Shown: positions 31,621-44,008 of the stretch, in pieces
Layout of the letters: every line of letters starts with the position of its first letter
Position numbering within the stretch: the first letter of the stretch is position 1
Assembly: GCA_014529385.2 (NCBI GenBank)
Contig: CM043964.1
Span: 2,465,497-2,523,496 of the forward strand
Origin: Adiantum capillus-veneris
Lineage: Eukaryota > Streptophyta > Polypodiopsida > Polypodiales > Pteridaceae
Direction: 5' to 3'
Length of the DNA: 58,000 nucleotides
Translations under genes and position numbers: made by a program
The notes under the pieces: model-generated
What the model was told of the DNA's origin: nothing
The model's input: only the letters and a program-made list of their open reading frames with translations
Database searches by the model: none

Positions 31621-32727
31621 GCTCCAAGATTATCGGCTTCCGACAAAGGAAAAGCCAAAATGAGCCCACAAATGTCCTACCAACAGAAGCAGCCCCTTAA
31701 ATCAGAGTCTTCAATCCAACCCAGAAACGTTCAAGATAGAGCTTCTATATCAACTGACCACATGCTTCCACATGAAAGGCAGACTCCAAAGAAAACCTTT
31801 CAACAGCTGAAATACCCTACACTGCGAGGTCACCGCCGCCAAAGGTTTTCAATGGTCTACATTAAAGTTGAAGAAATTAAAGTCAAGGACACAATATGGG
31901 TAAATGATCCTAGCCAATTGACGAAAGATAAACACATGGGATGGATAGCCTCCCACTACAGCTTAGCAGAGCAAGGCTATTATGGGGGTCAAAAGAAACT
32001 TTGGTTACCAAAACCACAGACCTCGGCTTATGCGGTGGATAAAGGTTTCAAAAAGCATCCCCAAAAGCAACAAAGCTCATATTTATATCGCCAAAGCAAA
32101 CCAACCAACAAGGCTCGCCAAAGGTACGCAGGAAATTTCAAATCCAGCTGGCCTTCATACCAACATAAAACTTCATCGATAAATACCTTCAAAAATGGCA
32201 CTCTTGTACATCTCAATACGACATCAAAAACATCATGGGAAGTGCCATCTACAATTCTTCAAGCACAAGGTTACTATCAAGGAAATGGGAGAATCTGGCT
32301 ACCAAAGATGTCAGGTAAACATTCTTCAAGAAAACGACTTCAGCTTGAAAATAATTGCAATTTCACGGAAGGAAAAATCAAGGACAATGTCACAGTCCAA
32401 GAAAAGGATATCTGCAAAGACACGCTAATCACATGATGCAGATACAAATGGGTGCCAAAAGAACAACACATAACGAAGAAGATTGAAGTCATCTCTAGCT
32501 CTCAAGAAATGTCAAAACATGATAGACAAAGTGTTACGGGGAATGGAGCGAGCCAATCTTCTCAACCAAGGGACCAACAACAACAAAAAGAAATTTTGAC
32601 AACCGAGGTCACCCAGGTATGGCAAAAGAAACCAATATTGCCAGTATGGTCCTTTACAAATCCTCTCTTCGAGGATGGGAGTTTTGAATTTCAAAACCTA
32701 TTCTTGGTCGAAAGCTCCCGAGAGTAA
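31621..32727 (+). pseudogene. RE-D WVPK/QGYY-repeat protein region
   Basis: Continues the protease-like frame, with a TGA at 32434-32436 (possible CGA). It is basic and rich in Gln, Ser and Trp. Repeats: SLAEQGYYGGQKKLWLPK near 31960-32014, ILQAQGYYQGNGRIWLPK near 32254-32308, and YKWVPKEQ near 32446. The order protease-like domain then repeats is the same as in RE-B, although the sequences have diverged widely outside the motifs. No known domain is recognised. Confidence 0.6.
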
Positions 32728-33926
32728 GTCAAGTCGCCATAAAAATCATGGCATAAGAGTCAAGAGTCGGGCAGCTGAGCCACTAAATGAGCAAGCATCA
32801 GACCCAATCTTCATGTCTTAATATTTTTTTGTGGTCTATGAGTCTAGATATTTAGATTATAGCTCAAGCTGGAAGAGTTGAGCATATTGTAAAATGGGGT
32901 CACTCATGCTGGATAGGTGAGCATAAGAGTCGAAGTCTACTATTTTAAATGATGGAGTGGCAGAGTAGTCCAGAAAACACTCACGCACATGAACACAGTG
33001 AGGAGAGTGGAAAAAACCTCGTCAACAAAAACCCTTCTTGTGCGTAACGGCAGCTCTTGAAGTCAAATATATTTTTGCTTTTCTAGCTAAGTTCACTCCT
33101 AGAAGCACCCATTCAAACTCTTCTCGCACCGCATATTGTTTCCCATGCATCTATCTGTGCAAGCATATATAATGTCCCATCATTGGACATTTGCATTTGA
33201 CATGATTTGTGTTCCACCCATGCACTTACACAACAAAATGATGATGACGAATCGGTAACAGGTTTCATAAGCATTTGCTCAGCAACAACTACTTTGACTT
33301 CAAGCTACTAACACTTATCCAATGTATATCCAATCAATAATAGTAGCCATACGGCCATAAGTACTTTAACTCAACAAAACTCGGTCACATCAATACATAA
33401 GTACATATAGCCTGACATTTAATTGTGACTAAAGGCATTTTTTCCCACTGGGTTTTTCCCTTTAGTCTTATCCAGGTATCCAAGACCTTCATTTTGTAAT
33501 ATACACCACATTTTAGTTTTACTATTTTATTTTTCTTAAAAAAACACAGAAAAGCAGACCAATGACATCCCCAAACAACTACATGCTCATAAGCTAGAAA
33601 ATCAAAGGAGAGCGGCCTAGAAAAAATTCAAAAAGGCTTCAAGTTTACAGGTACACATGCAAGATGACACCCAAAGAATAAACAATATAGAGCTGCCAAG
33701 ATAAAGACTTGTTGCAACACACTACAACAACCAATTGGAGGGGGAGAGCTATGGCTTCAACTACACTACATGTACAAGGAAAAGGTACCTCTACAACATA
33801 CAAAGCATCTGGCAGAAGCAACTGCAACAAGAAAAGCTTCAACCAACACCAAAACATAAAGCACTCGTCAAGGCCACTGCAGACATAGGGTCTTGTCGGG
33901 AACGACAAGACTTCGGAGGGGGAGAG
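32728..33926 (+). other. RE-D 3' untranslated region with polypurine tract
   Basis: 1.2 kb without a supported ORF. It ends in the purine run GGAGGGGGAGAG (33915-33926) just before the 3' LTR. Confidence 0.7.
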
Positions 33927-34990
33927 TGTTGACAGATCAACCTTTCAACAACGCTTCCACAAAGATTCCATGAAGATTCCTCAAAGATTCTCTAAAGATT
34001 CCAAATAAATATGTTGATGAGGTGATGAAGACGAAGATGGATGCTGTAATGTGAAGATACAAGCTCATGGACATCATCGAATATCTCGTTATTATTATTT
34101 TGAGCCATTACGACCAGTTTTGTAATGTTTACGGGAACTTCATATTTTAAGTCGACAATTGTATTTTGTCCAGAGATGCTTGTTGGATGAGCAAAGGCAG
34201 CTCACAGTGTTGTAATTAATCTCTATAGAAGCCTAGGGACAAATCAGGTCATTTTGGCTGGACATTAGGTTTTCTAAGGTTTAGTATATAAACCAAAACC
34301 TAAAGCTTTGTAAAGAGACTTCTAATAATCTGATCTTCTGTGTCGTTGGGAGACTGCGAGAGAGTGAGAGAGTGTGTGTGTGTGTGTGTGTGTGCTACAG
34401 GAGCTACTATGGTCGGAATCACAAACGGAGAGCAGCAGTGTGTTGCTCACGAGGAGAGCTACGCGTTGATGCTTACATCACGCACGTTCGTCTGTGTTTT
34501 GGCAGATTCACCTGCGAGCTACTTTTGGAGTTTTGGTGAGTAACTGTTGTCCGTTTTTGCATTTCAGCATATCCACGCGATCAGAGCGAGTAGAGCTACA
34601 CATTAGGCACTTTAGTTTTCGGAAACATCGACCTGCAAAAACCGGCCAGACATCTGCACAGAGGGTATTGGGTAGGTCTTTTTGGTCACTGACCTTAGGG
34701 AGAGTGGCCTATTGGTGTTGATAGGATATCCCTCAAGTTTCATAACGTTTCGAGAACGTCTAATGGGCTTTTGGCTTGCGGTAGCATCATAGGAGACTCT
34801 CACATTCACAGAACCGATGGCATATAGATTTGATATCTCTATGGGAAGTAGTCATTAGTCGGTCGAGTAGAGGTTGACACCCTTTGCTTGCTTCCACGCG
34901 TCTGCGGGTCGAGCTCCCGTCCTGAGTTGACATTATATGTTAGGTGAGTTCTCGCTATGCTGACGTCCGTCGTGGCGTATCCGTCCAAAA
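33927..34990 (+). repeat. RE-D 3' LTR
   Basis: 1064 bp, starting TGTTGACAGATC and ending GTCCAAAA (the final CA has become AA). TATATAAA is at 34285-34292, with a GT run at about 34375-34394. It keeps the 146 bp missing from the 5' LTR (34701-34846), which aligns with RE-J U5 and so is ancestral. It has lost the CCTACGCGT half-palindrome present at 14192-14200. Confidence 0.9.
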
Positions 34991-35478
34991 CATCCATAAG
35001 GCATCTGAGCCATACATACTCAACCTAGCTGTGAAGGATACCCTATACTCAGCCTCACAACTAGAAGTGGCCACAGTAGGTTTCTTCTTGCTCAACCATG
35101 ATATACATGAACTGCCAAGCATGAAACAAAAACCACTTGTGGACACTCACGTGTCAAAACAACGATCCCAATCTCATTCTGACAAATCATGTGAGTATGG
35201 CGGCAATGATCCCCCTTGGGATAAAAACAAGCCAAGATGTAAAGTGCCACTCAAGTAGCGGAAAATCCTCTTGACAGCCTGTGAATGCTTAGACCCTTGG
35301 CTATGCTCAAATTTGTTGACCTATGAGACTGAAAACTGAATATCCGGCCTTGTGTTGCATACATAAATTAGGCAGTTTGGTAAAGAGTGACACTACAGGA
35401 TCACCAGCATCATGAAGACTCAATTTCAAACATTTTTCCATGGGAGTGGCAATAGCTTTTCAATCTTCGAAGTGTCCA
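34991..35478 (-). pseudogene. RE-C: antisense copia RT/RNase H fragment
   Basis: The complement matches RE-I about 45930-46440: LHYLGI downstream region, the NTRPDIQFAVS motif, HWQAVKRIFRYL, SDWAG and SSCEAEYR. It is the continuation of 13366-13462. The first five bases are the CATCC duplication of RE-D. Sequence identity to copia ends between about 35472 and 35480, where RE-G sequence starts without an LTR end. Confidence 0.85.
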
Positions 35479-35617
35479 TTTTACATGTGTAACAATACTG
35501 CAATGGGGCCAAGTGAATTGTGGTGTCAGATCTATGGTCAATTATAAATATGTTACCTAGAGGATGTGCCCGACCCGTTACAAGATCAACTCAAATGATA
35601 GAGTCTTGGAACTGCAA

Positions 35618-38600
35618 TTAGACATGGTTTTTATACCAATCATGCATCATTTTTTCTTCCCTCATGAAAGGACCTCCTAAGATCATCTCAGATGACATAG
35701 TGTGCTTGGAAAAATCCATAACAATGAAGGTATTCCTTATTTTGTGTCCAAAGACCTTGATCTTGAGATCTTCTAGCATCCCAATAGGCTTAACAATAGT
35801 CCCATTGGCCATCTTTACCACTATGTTTGTGGTCCCAAGGTGATAATTTCCCAGAAATTTTTAGTCACAATGCTAACCCCAACGCCACCATCCAGGATTC
35901 CCTTCATAGTTAATCCCTTGGTAGTGATTGGTATAGTCGCATTGGATTCATCACCTTCAAAGTATTGTCCCAACTTGTTAACAGGTATTTCAACAACAGA
36001 GTCCTCATCTAGGTTGGGTTGTGGATCTAAGTGTTCCTCCTCCATAGGCATCTCCCTAGCTCCATCCATCGGTGAAAATTGTGGTAGCTCGACTTTTAGT
36101 TCTCCATTGAGGAAAGCTCAAAGAGCTAAGAATAGCTCGAGGTCTCCATATAGTTTGGACATGATGGTAGTTCTAACTTGTGAAGCCATGAAATCCATCA
36201 ATTTGGCAATATTTAATGGAACTTTTTGGGCTTCAGTCCCTAGACATGGGGAAGATGGGATCTCCATTTCTTCGATAGGGTCAAGTAATCCCTCTGTAAA
36301 CATTCTCTCCAACAAGAAGGGAGTGCGTCCACTTTCCCATGACTTAAAATCACTTTCTTCTTGGATGACACTAGGTATGGCTAGTGGTCTAAGGACTTTG
36401 TGAGGTTTCTTATCGGTAATCTGGATCTGCCTAGGTACCGGATCTAGATCCCTTTGGGTCTCTTCTACCAATCTTTTTAATTGCTTGACTCTCTTCGATC
36501 TCCTCTATAGGGTTTGGGTAAGCTCCTATCTTCTTCTTGGGTCCTAGCCATTGTGGCTCATGACAATCTTTCTTGGTTTTATCTTTCCTAGTGGTCGTTT
36601 TAGTCTCCATGGTTTCATCTGAATCAGAATCCTCTTCAATGTCGTTCATATATACGGGGTCATCACCAGTCCCTACGTTGTTCTTTGAACTGGTGTTTGA
36701 CTTCGCTACTTTTTGTGATATCTTCCTTCGTGTTTTCTTCTTCTTTTGAAATTGGGCAATTGATGCTGTCTCTTTCTTCAAGAAGATAATTTTGGTTTTG
36801 GAGCATCAATCGTGTGAGTACATTTACTGGCATCACAGATGTACTTTGTGTTGGTTCCTCAGTAACCTCAATGAAATTCAATGGCGTTACCTTTGGTGCA
36901 TTTGGATTATTAGGAAATCGGGCAATCAAATGATCTATGCCACATTGATTACACATGAGTATCGGCATTATAGATGTGCTCACTTGATTGGTTTGCATTA
37001 GTGTAGCATTCTTTTGTAGCCTAATAGGACACTTGGCTACACAATGTGGACCTTCACACTCATAGCATTGAAGAGGTGGTCTCTTGGCAGTGTAATTGAT
37101 ATTTTTGCCTCTTGCCGCAAGAGCAGCTACTTGATAGACAGGTTTGACTTGTCCCCAATAGTCCTCCATGTAGTATTGTGGAGTTTTCTCAAGTGCATCA
37201 ATCCCATAGGAAATATTAGGGTCTATATCTTCCTCACAACCTTCCACACCAACAGTAGATGTCTCACAACCCACTTGATTTACATAAGTGATTCTCAGAT
37301 GTGGTGGTTGTGGTCCTAGCACTGGAGCTGGGAAGGGTATTGTTTGAACAGCATTTTAGGCCCTAGGGACCATTTGTTGTGATGTTTGTTCAAGAGGTGG
37401 GACTGGTATCAATGCAGACACTCGAGGTGTGTCCACCAATTCTAAGGTTGGTCTATTGGCCATCGCGCATTTAAATACTATGCAATCCTTAGCTTGATGA
37501 CCATACCTCCCACAGGCATTGCAATTTCCATTAATATAATAGTAGGGCATTCACTGGTACTATGCGGACCATAGCAAACTAAGCACCATTGTTGCTCCCT
37601 TCTTGGATATATATGATTGTTTTGCGAGCACAATTGTCTTTAAGACTCTCTTGAATAGCCTTGGTGAGATTTGCTAAAGTCATCTCAGATATTGTTGTCT
37701 CATTAGCAATAGGCTTTAGGGTCATTGACCGATGCCCCGATGCTTGCGAGCTAGTAGATTTAGGCTCAATAGACACTCTTTCTCCTTGAATCATTAAGTT
37801 ATCCTCCAATTGGATCGCATTGGTGGTGGCTGCTTTCCAAGTGGTGATTCCTCTAATGACAAGTCCATTGTATATATCCTCATGTCATAGTCCCCTAATG
37901 AATCTATCAAGCAATTGGTTATTATTGAAGCGTTCATTTGGATTACAACAAGAATTCAAATGTTTCAAGCGACTAATAAAGTCTCTCACGAACTCTCCTT
38001 CCTCTCGTTGGGCTTTATGGAGCTGAGATGCTACATCCCAAATTACTCCCTCTTGTATGTAATCTTTCAAGAACGGTCTCCTAAGAGTAGGGTAAATCAT
38101 TTTTTCTTCCATCCTTAGGGTTCTATACCAATCCCCAGCCTTCCCACTTAAGGTTAGGTTCAAAGCATTACTCTTATGCAGATCATTGTGTTCTCCTAGG
38201 GAATCGCATATTTGCTCAAATACTTTGATATGCTTTCTCACATCCCTGTCTCCACTAAATTTTTGTGTGAGCTTGACTATTTGCACTGCCTTACTTCTAG
38301 GCTCTCTATCAAGCGTGTTACGCATATTTTTAGCAATGAATCGACCAATAGCTTGAGCAAAGGTTGCCAAGTCACCTAAGTGAGCAGATGTAGTGGGGAC
38401 AGGTGCTCTCGGGACTGCATGTGGAAGGGGAGTTGGCATTGGGATTCGTGTGTAGGAAGCCCTTGGGTTCCAAGTTTGGTACGGTGTTGTGACATGTGGT
38501 GGCCCAAAGTTCATATGTGTGGCCCTAGGCATAGCAAACGTCGGATGTGACATGGTAATGCTAGGTGGTATGGTCCCATTGAAATAAGATCTTGGGTGTT

Positions 38601-39744
38601 GTGGTTGTGGAGCATAAGTTGTTGAAACGATGGGAGGGGTAGGAGCTACATGCTCACGAGGACCCATAGGTGTATACAATTGGTACACACTTGTAGGTAT
38701 TGTTGCAGGCATTGAGCTACCATGTAGCAGTGCTCTACTAACAAATGAGATCCATAACGTGTTTCTTGGCATGCCCATCACTCCGGTAGGGATGATAGGC
38801 GTGGTGTCATCAAGAGAAAGATGATCTAGACTTGGAAAGGTAAAGCTATCACTTGTGGGCTCAGGTTGCACTGAGACCCTATGGATGACCTCACAAACTC
38901 CTTATTGTTGGTCCTCTACACTGGTTGCACCCGTTGTGGATTGTAGGATATCTAACCAACCCACGTGATAGGTGTGACCTGTGTATAGGTCGGTTAAAGT
39001 CTCCATTTGTAGTTCACACTCCCAGTTTTTGTTTAGGATCACTCCATCTAGGATTGAGGTGCTAGGGGTGTCCTTTGAACTAGATGCAATGTGGCTCTCT
39101 ATGGGTTGACCCTTAGTGGTCGCTAATTCAGGATCACTCGATTGCTTGCCTGGCATGGATGTTGACATAGGGGTTTTTTCTTTTAACTCTCTCCTTTGCT
39201 GTACCCTACATAAGCTCTCGATTTCCTTTTCCTTAGCCACAATGATATACCGCTCAACCTCTTGCACTTTGGCAATGCTTCTACCATCAGGTAATATAAC
39301 CTCTGAGGGGAATAGCTCTGAAGAGTCAGGGGGTGCAGTGAATCGAGTATTCATGTGCACACTCTCCAGGAGCATGGGGTCTACGCTGGTCATGAATGGA
39401 GAATTTACTTCCCCACCCCTCTCATTTACATCATAAAGTCCATGTTCGAAGCGAGTGGCTCTACTAAAATTTCCTTCAAGCGGCTAAGCAGGCTTGGCCC
39501 AAACCGTGGGTCCATGGCATGCATCTCTTGGCTTGAGCTATCAATATTAGGAATTGGGTAACCCTCCATGATGTCGTAGTCAGAGAAAGAGCCACTAGAT
39601 GCAATATGTGGGTCCTGAGTGGTACTACCTTGGGTTCCTACTAAGGGCCTTAGAGCCTAAGGTAGAGGAATAATGAGTGCCTACGTAAATGGAGACACTC
39701 TCTATGTGCTCGTGCTCTAGTGCACGACTAAAGCGTATGTGCAT
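35618..39744 (-). pseudogene. RE-G gag and DGG protease-like pseudogene
   Basis: Read leftward from the ATG at 39744 (MHIRF, matching MHLRY of RE-B). Main open parts are 39393-38902, 38871-37885, 37322-36663, 36471-36118, 36069-35821 and 35821-35618. The capsid-like core lies at about 38320-37885 and the zinc knuckles at about 37570-37480 and 37080-36910; the second residue pattern is CX2CX3HX4C as in RE-B. The protease-like domain carries ILDGGVGVSIVT near 35900-35865. A TGA before the AFLNGELK segment (near 36118) is shared with RE-B 9172-9174. WVPK repeats are lost by truncation. Confidence 0.75.
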
Positions 39745-40771
39745 GTGACATCAACACTCTAGAAGTTTTGGTGAGTGCCCGTGAAGGCCACTCACCTAGT
39801 TTTTTAGGTGTTTACAACCCAAATTTTTTATTATTTTTGGTCCCTTTTTTAACCAAGCCATAAAATATGGCGTGTGATAGCTCAAAATGAGCGCCTTGGC
39901 TAAGAAGACATGTCGTGCTTTACAACCCCCGATTCGGTTACGTACAGCCCTCGGAATCCTAAAACTAGTCTTTTCCTAGGTGGGAAGAGAGCTAGAATTA
40001 GTAAGTCCAAAGGATGAGTGTGAAGGGAATGGTGGAGGACTTGAGGAACTTGTCCCACATGCCCTCCCTTCACTTGAGGTCCTAGTCTTTATATATAAAG
40101 TAGTGTGTATAGTATATCATAAGACTAAGGATTGAAACATGGACCTAGGCTAGGGCACGGGCACACGCACGGACTTCCGGCTTCGGAGAATGATCCCAAT
40201 CCTTCCTTTTGAGATACGGTTTTTTAAAATTTTCTTTTCTATTTTGAGTTTCTTTTTCTCTCAAATATTTTGAGCGTTTTTTTTCAATTTCTTTTTTAAA
40301 ACTTTCTTCAAAAAATCTTTTTTTTCAATGGATAATGTTGCGCATGGACATCGAGCTCACACGCACACACAGTAGCTCTGTCTAACTCTGTCTAGCCTCC
40401 TTACAGCTAACACATAGCTAACACAATTAATTAAAACTAATTATCTATGCTAACACATTGTCTAACACAGAGCTGCACACTCACAGACAATCAACCTTCT
40501 CACTGTCTACTCTACTGCTCTCTGTATAGTACACATTACTGGTCTAAACACTAACTAACAGATATGTTAACCCTGCACATTACAGATCTAACAAACATAA
40601 CAAAAACAAGTACAATGTAGCACTTGCAGAGCGTACAAAAAAAACCTACTAAAACTACGCATTACATTCACTTAATAGTTCTCACACAAACTCAGACAAA
40701 AGCATGAAAAGAGATGGAAGAAAGGCTTCCAGAGGTAGCACTGAGTGCTCCTCAAGCTTAATGCAAGGCAG
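39745..40771 (-). other. RE-G untranslated leader
   Basis: About 1 kb without a supported ORF, corresponding to 4629-5363 of RE-B but longer and diverged. It contains T-rich tracts at 40200-40330. The strong RE-B hairpin is not conserved here. Confidence 0.5.
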
Positions 40772-40789
40772 TCCTTGGCAGTGGTGCCA
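40772..40789 (-). promoter_or_regulatory. RE-G primer-binding site (tRNA-Asp-like)
   Basis: Minus-strand TGGCACCACTGCCAAGGA, five bases from the LTR end. It matches the tRNA-Asp complement at 13 of 18 positions by eye, with differences that fit G-to-A decay at most sites. Confidence 0.6.
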
Positions 40790-40793
40790 AAAA

Positions 40794-41422
<629 letters not shown>

Positions 41423-41488
41423 ACCCACTGTCACACAATCTGCTACAAAGAAGAACAAGTGTATTCCCTTGAAACCTTAATCTGCACT

Positions 41489-41941
41489 TCAATATCCTCC
41501 AGGGTCCCAAGGCATGTACATCAAGCATCTTAAAGGAGGTGCACCATGATAACCTCCTGGATCAAATGGTAACAACCACCCATATAACATATGTATCAGG
41601 TACCCACATAGCTGCATACATTCATAGGTAATAGGCTTCTCACTTAGGTCAAAGGAATGCATCATAGAGCTAAGCATCTCTATCAATGATGTATACATCA
41701 AGAATTCAGCATCACCCCCTCTAGATGAAGAGGTCCGAGCATCTGAAAGTAGCACGTCTGAAATCGGCACAAAACCCTCTAGAGCCTCATCGAGCATATG
41801 CATCAACTCTTCTTCATATGCAACATGGTTTGCATCAATCGAGAAATATGGGGCTCGAAATCCCTCAAGTGCATCATCCAAAATATCCAAAAGTTCTTTG
41901 TCGTTCATATGTGCATAGAGTCGTTGCACTTCCTTTGCCAT
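41489..41941 (-). CDS. RE-H ORF, hypothetical gag-position protein (partial?)
   Basis: A 150-codon ORF starts just downstream of the primer-binding site. It is acidic and contains an imperfect internal repeat (ILDDALEGF and MLDEALEGF) and two DPGGY segments near the C-terminus. I recognise no family. Its position is that of gag, but no capsid motif, zinc knuckle or protease is visible before RE-G interrupts the element at 41422. It could be a small accessory leader ORF. Confidence that it is translated is low. Confidence 0.35.
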   Translation of the reverse strand: MAKEVQRLYAHMNDKELLDILDDALEGFRAPYFSIDANHVAYEEELMHMLDEALEGFVPISDVLLSDARTSSSRGGDAEFLMYTSLIEMLSSMMHSFDLSEKPITYECMQLCGYLIHMLYGWLLPFDPGGYHGAPPLRCLMYMPWDPGGY

Positions 41942-41988
41942 CCCTCCAATCTCTCACCCCGGCTGTTTCACATCGGGTTCACCAAAAA

Positions 41989-42693
41989 TGTCAGAGTGTA
42001 ATTTGTGTAGCCAAGAACACGTGTGGTGCTTGGCTATGGGAGTATATATTGTAGAGATGGCGTAAACATAGCAAAGAGGTGATTATCTCGTGTATAGAGG
42101 AGAGACGAGAGTAGAAGCACCAACAGACCAGGTGATCAATACCCCAAAAGACATGATCCCAACACTATTTATGCCCAGATCTTTTTACAAAACCCTACTT
42201 TGAACACGCTTTTCCATGAAAGAAAGCTATGGCAATATGATTATGAGGGCTTTATGACTGTGAGGCGAGAGAGTGATAACTATGGATCAATTAAAAGATA
42301 GGTTTAATGGCTTAATTAAGAGATAACACAGCTATGAGACATAAGAGGGCTATAACCGGCTCAATTAGCTTCTCCTTTGGCCACCTTGACATTCAAATGT
42401 CCTAGCTCTTGGACAACTCCCTCCCCTTCAAGTGGCGTCCTTCAACACTTGAGAAATCGCCTCCTTAATCATTAGGCAAAATTTGAACTCACAAAGGGGC
42501 CCTTTAAGGAGTTTGACTTTATCTCTCTCTACCAAAATGGGCGCATGGATAAATTTTTGCAAACAAACTCCAAAGTTGGCGGAGGTTTGACAGTTAGAAT
42601 GTCCTCTTCAAGCCCTATCTAGTGATATATAGCATGCCATGAGATTCCTCATATTTTAGAAGATTCTTTTTTTGATTCACTTAGATTCTGACA
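41989..42693 (-). repeat. RE-H LTR
   Basis: 705 bp on the minus strand, starting TGTCAGAATC and ending ACTCTGACA, giving perfect 7-bp TGTCAGA/TCTGACA ends. A TATA-like GGCATAAATAG lies at about 42165-42175. The start is supported by the oppositely oriented copy that begins TGTCACATC at 42698. Confidence 0.65.
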
Positions 42694-42921
42694 GAGTTGT
42701 CACATCATAGGTGAATTAAAAAAAGAATCTTCTAAAATATGAGGAATCTCATGGCGTGCTATATATCAGTAGATAGAGCTTGAAGATGACATTCTAACTG
42801 TCAAACCTCCGCCAACTTTGGAGTTTGTTTGCAAAAATTTATCCATGCGCCCGTTTTGGTAGAGAGAGGTAAAGTCAAACTCCTTAAAGGGCCCCTTTGT
42901 GAGTCCAAATTTTGCCTAATG
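42470..42921. repeat. Long inverted repeat from two head-to-head LTR ends
   Basis: Left arm 42470-42681 and right arm 42709-42921 are about 96% identical as inverted copies by eye. The centre is the two LTR starts (minus-strand LTR ending at 42693, plus-strand LTR fragment from 42698) separated by GAGT. A transcript across it would fold into a ~210-bp hairpin with a ~27-base loop. Confidence 0.85.
42698..42921 (+). repeat. Truncated plus-strand LTR of the RE-H family
   Basis: Bases from TGTCACATC match the first ~225 bp of the RE-H LTR, then similarity ends abruptly at 42921. The rest of this LTR and its element are not in the window. Confidence 0.7.
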
Positions 42922-44008
42922 CTGCACTTTGTCGGCCATTTCATGATTCTTGAAGTTCTCTTATCATCAACCAGCTTCCCTATCTCCCTCTATGTAGCGC
43001 TACTCTCAACACCCCAAGGTGACCCTCCTCTGGCGTGCTTCTTTTGGAGCCATCCTCCCTCCTCATGATTGTAGCCCGCTTACAACCTTGCAGGCCAAGT
43101 CTCCAACTCACGGTCCTTCTTAGCCCTTGGTGGCTGCCCTGTAGACGGCTCTCCTTTATGCAGCCCCCTTATGTTGGCCTTTGCAGCGCTACCAAAGTGG
43201 CCACCCTGCACCATCTCCAGATCCCCTGTGATCCCAAGTTCCCATACCTTCTCCTCCTCTCTGTAATATAACACTTGCAGCTCCCCCTTTTACGCGCTCC
43301 TGGATGCTATCTCCCTTGAACCCTCTTCCCATGCAATGTTGCTCCTCTTTCCCATCATGTACTCGAGCTTCCCCCCACTTGATCCACAGTAGCAGCCCCT
43401 CTTCAGTTGCAGCTTTTGTCCCTCTTCTTCTCCTCTTGGAGGTCTCCCACCTTCGACCTTGCCACTAGACTTCTTTTCTTCTCTGTTGCTTCCCTGCTTT
43501 AACTGCTCATGGCCACCTCCCGTTACCTACACACGGTGGCCCCTCCGTCCTGCCAAGTGATGGCACTCTCCCCTTCTGAATCTAGCTTTCTCCAGACCAC
43601 TCTCCCTTGTAAGCCCTCTACATCATCCACTCGACCTTCCCGCAGGTGCTCCCTTCCCTTCTGGTTCCTTGCAATTCATCACCAGTTAGCTACTAGCCTT
43701 GGGCCACCCCAATCTTCATGCAGCTCTCGACCTCCTATAGCTAGGCTGCTCTCGGCTCCCAATCCCATGGTGATCCTAAAGCCCGCACCACCGAGCAGAT
43801 CACCCTTGCCCTCGGCCTGGTTCTGCACACCCCAGGCTCCACAGGTATGTGATTCAAATCCATTCCAACTGAATCTCAAAGAGAAGAACTATTGTCGTAC
43901 AAACATGTGCACCAAGTATACCAAAATCCCTGCAGTATGAGGTAAAATTTTCACATTTATACCTCAAATTAGGTCCATGTCTCAGAAAGTCATCTGAATT
44001 TTGCCAGT
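42922..44008. other. Unrecognised C/T-rich segment
   Basis: About 1.1 kb that is richer in C and T than anything else in the window. An open frame at 43509-43940 (Ser/Pro-rich) has no recognisable domain. The sequence CACAGGTATGTG near 43850 resembles a donor splice site and TGTTTGCAG near 44020 an acceptor, but no conserved coding supports exons. It could be a captured host fragment or part of an old element. Confidence 0.3.

Larger units (their letters stand above)
13463..34990 (+). mobile_element. RE-D: pol-less LTR retrotransposon with palindromic leader array
   Basis: LTRs at 13463-14393 and 33927-34990 are flanked by the 5-bp duplication CATCC. The primer-binding site matches tRNA-Asp and a polypurine tract precedes the 3' LTR. 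Without RE-E (15683-25753) and TE-F (30094-31453) the element is about 10 kb. It encodes an N-terminal gag-like protein, a degenerate zinc knuckle, a protease-like domain and WVPK repeats. No capsid core, RT, RNase H or integrase is visible. U5 and the first leader bases resemble RE-J (47560-48010), making an RE-J-like element the likely helper. Confidence 0.85.
41423..42693 (-). mobile_element. RE-H: 5' part of an antisense LTR element
   Basis: Minus strand: 5' LTR 42693-41989, then a primer-binding site TGGTGAACCCGATGTGAA (41984-41967) related to that of RE-E, then a short ORF. The element is cut at 41423 by RE-G, and the rest is not found in the window. Confidence 0.65.
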
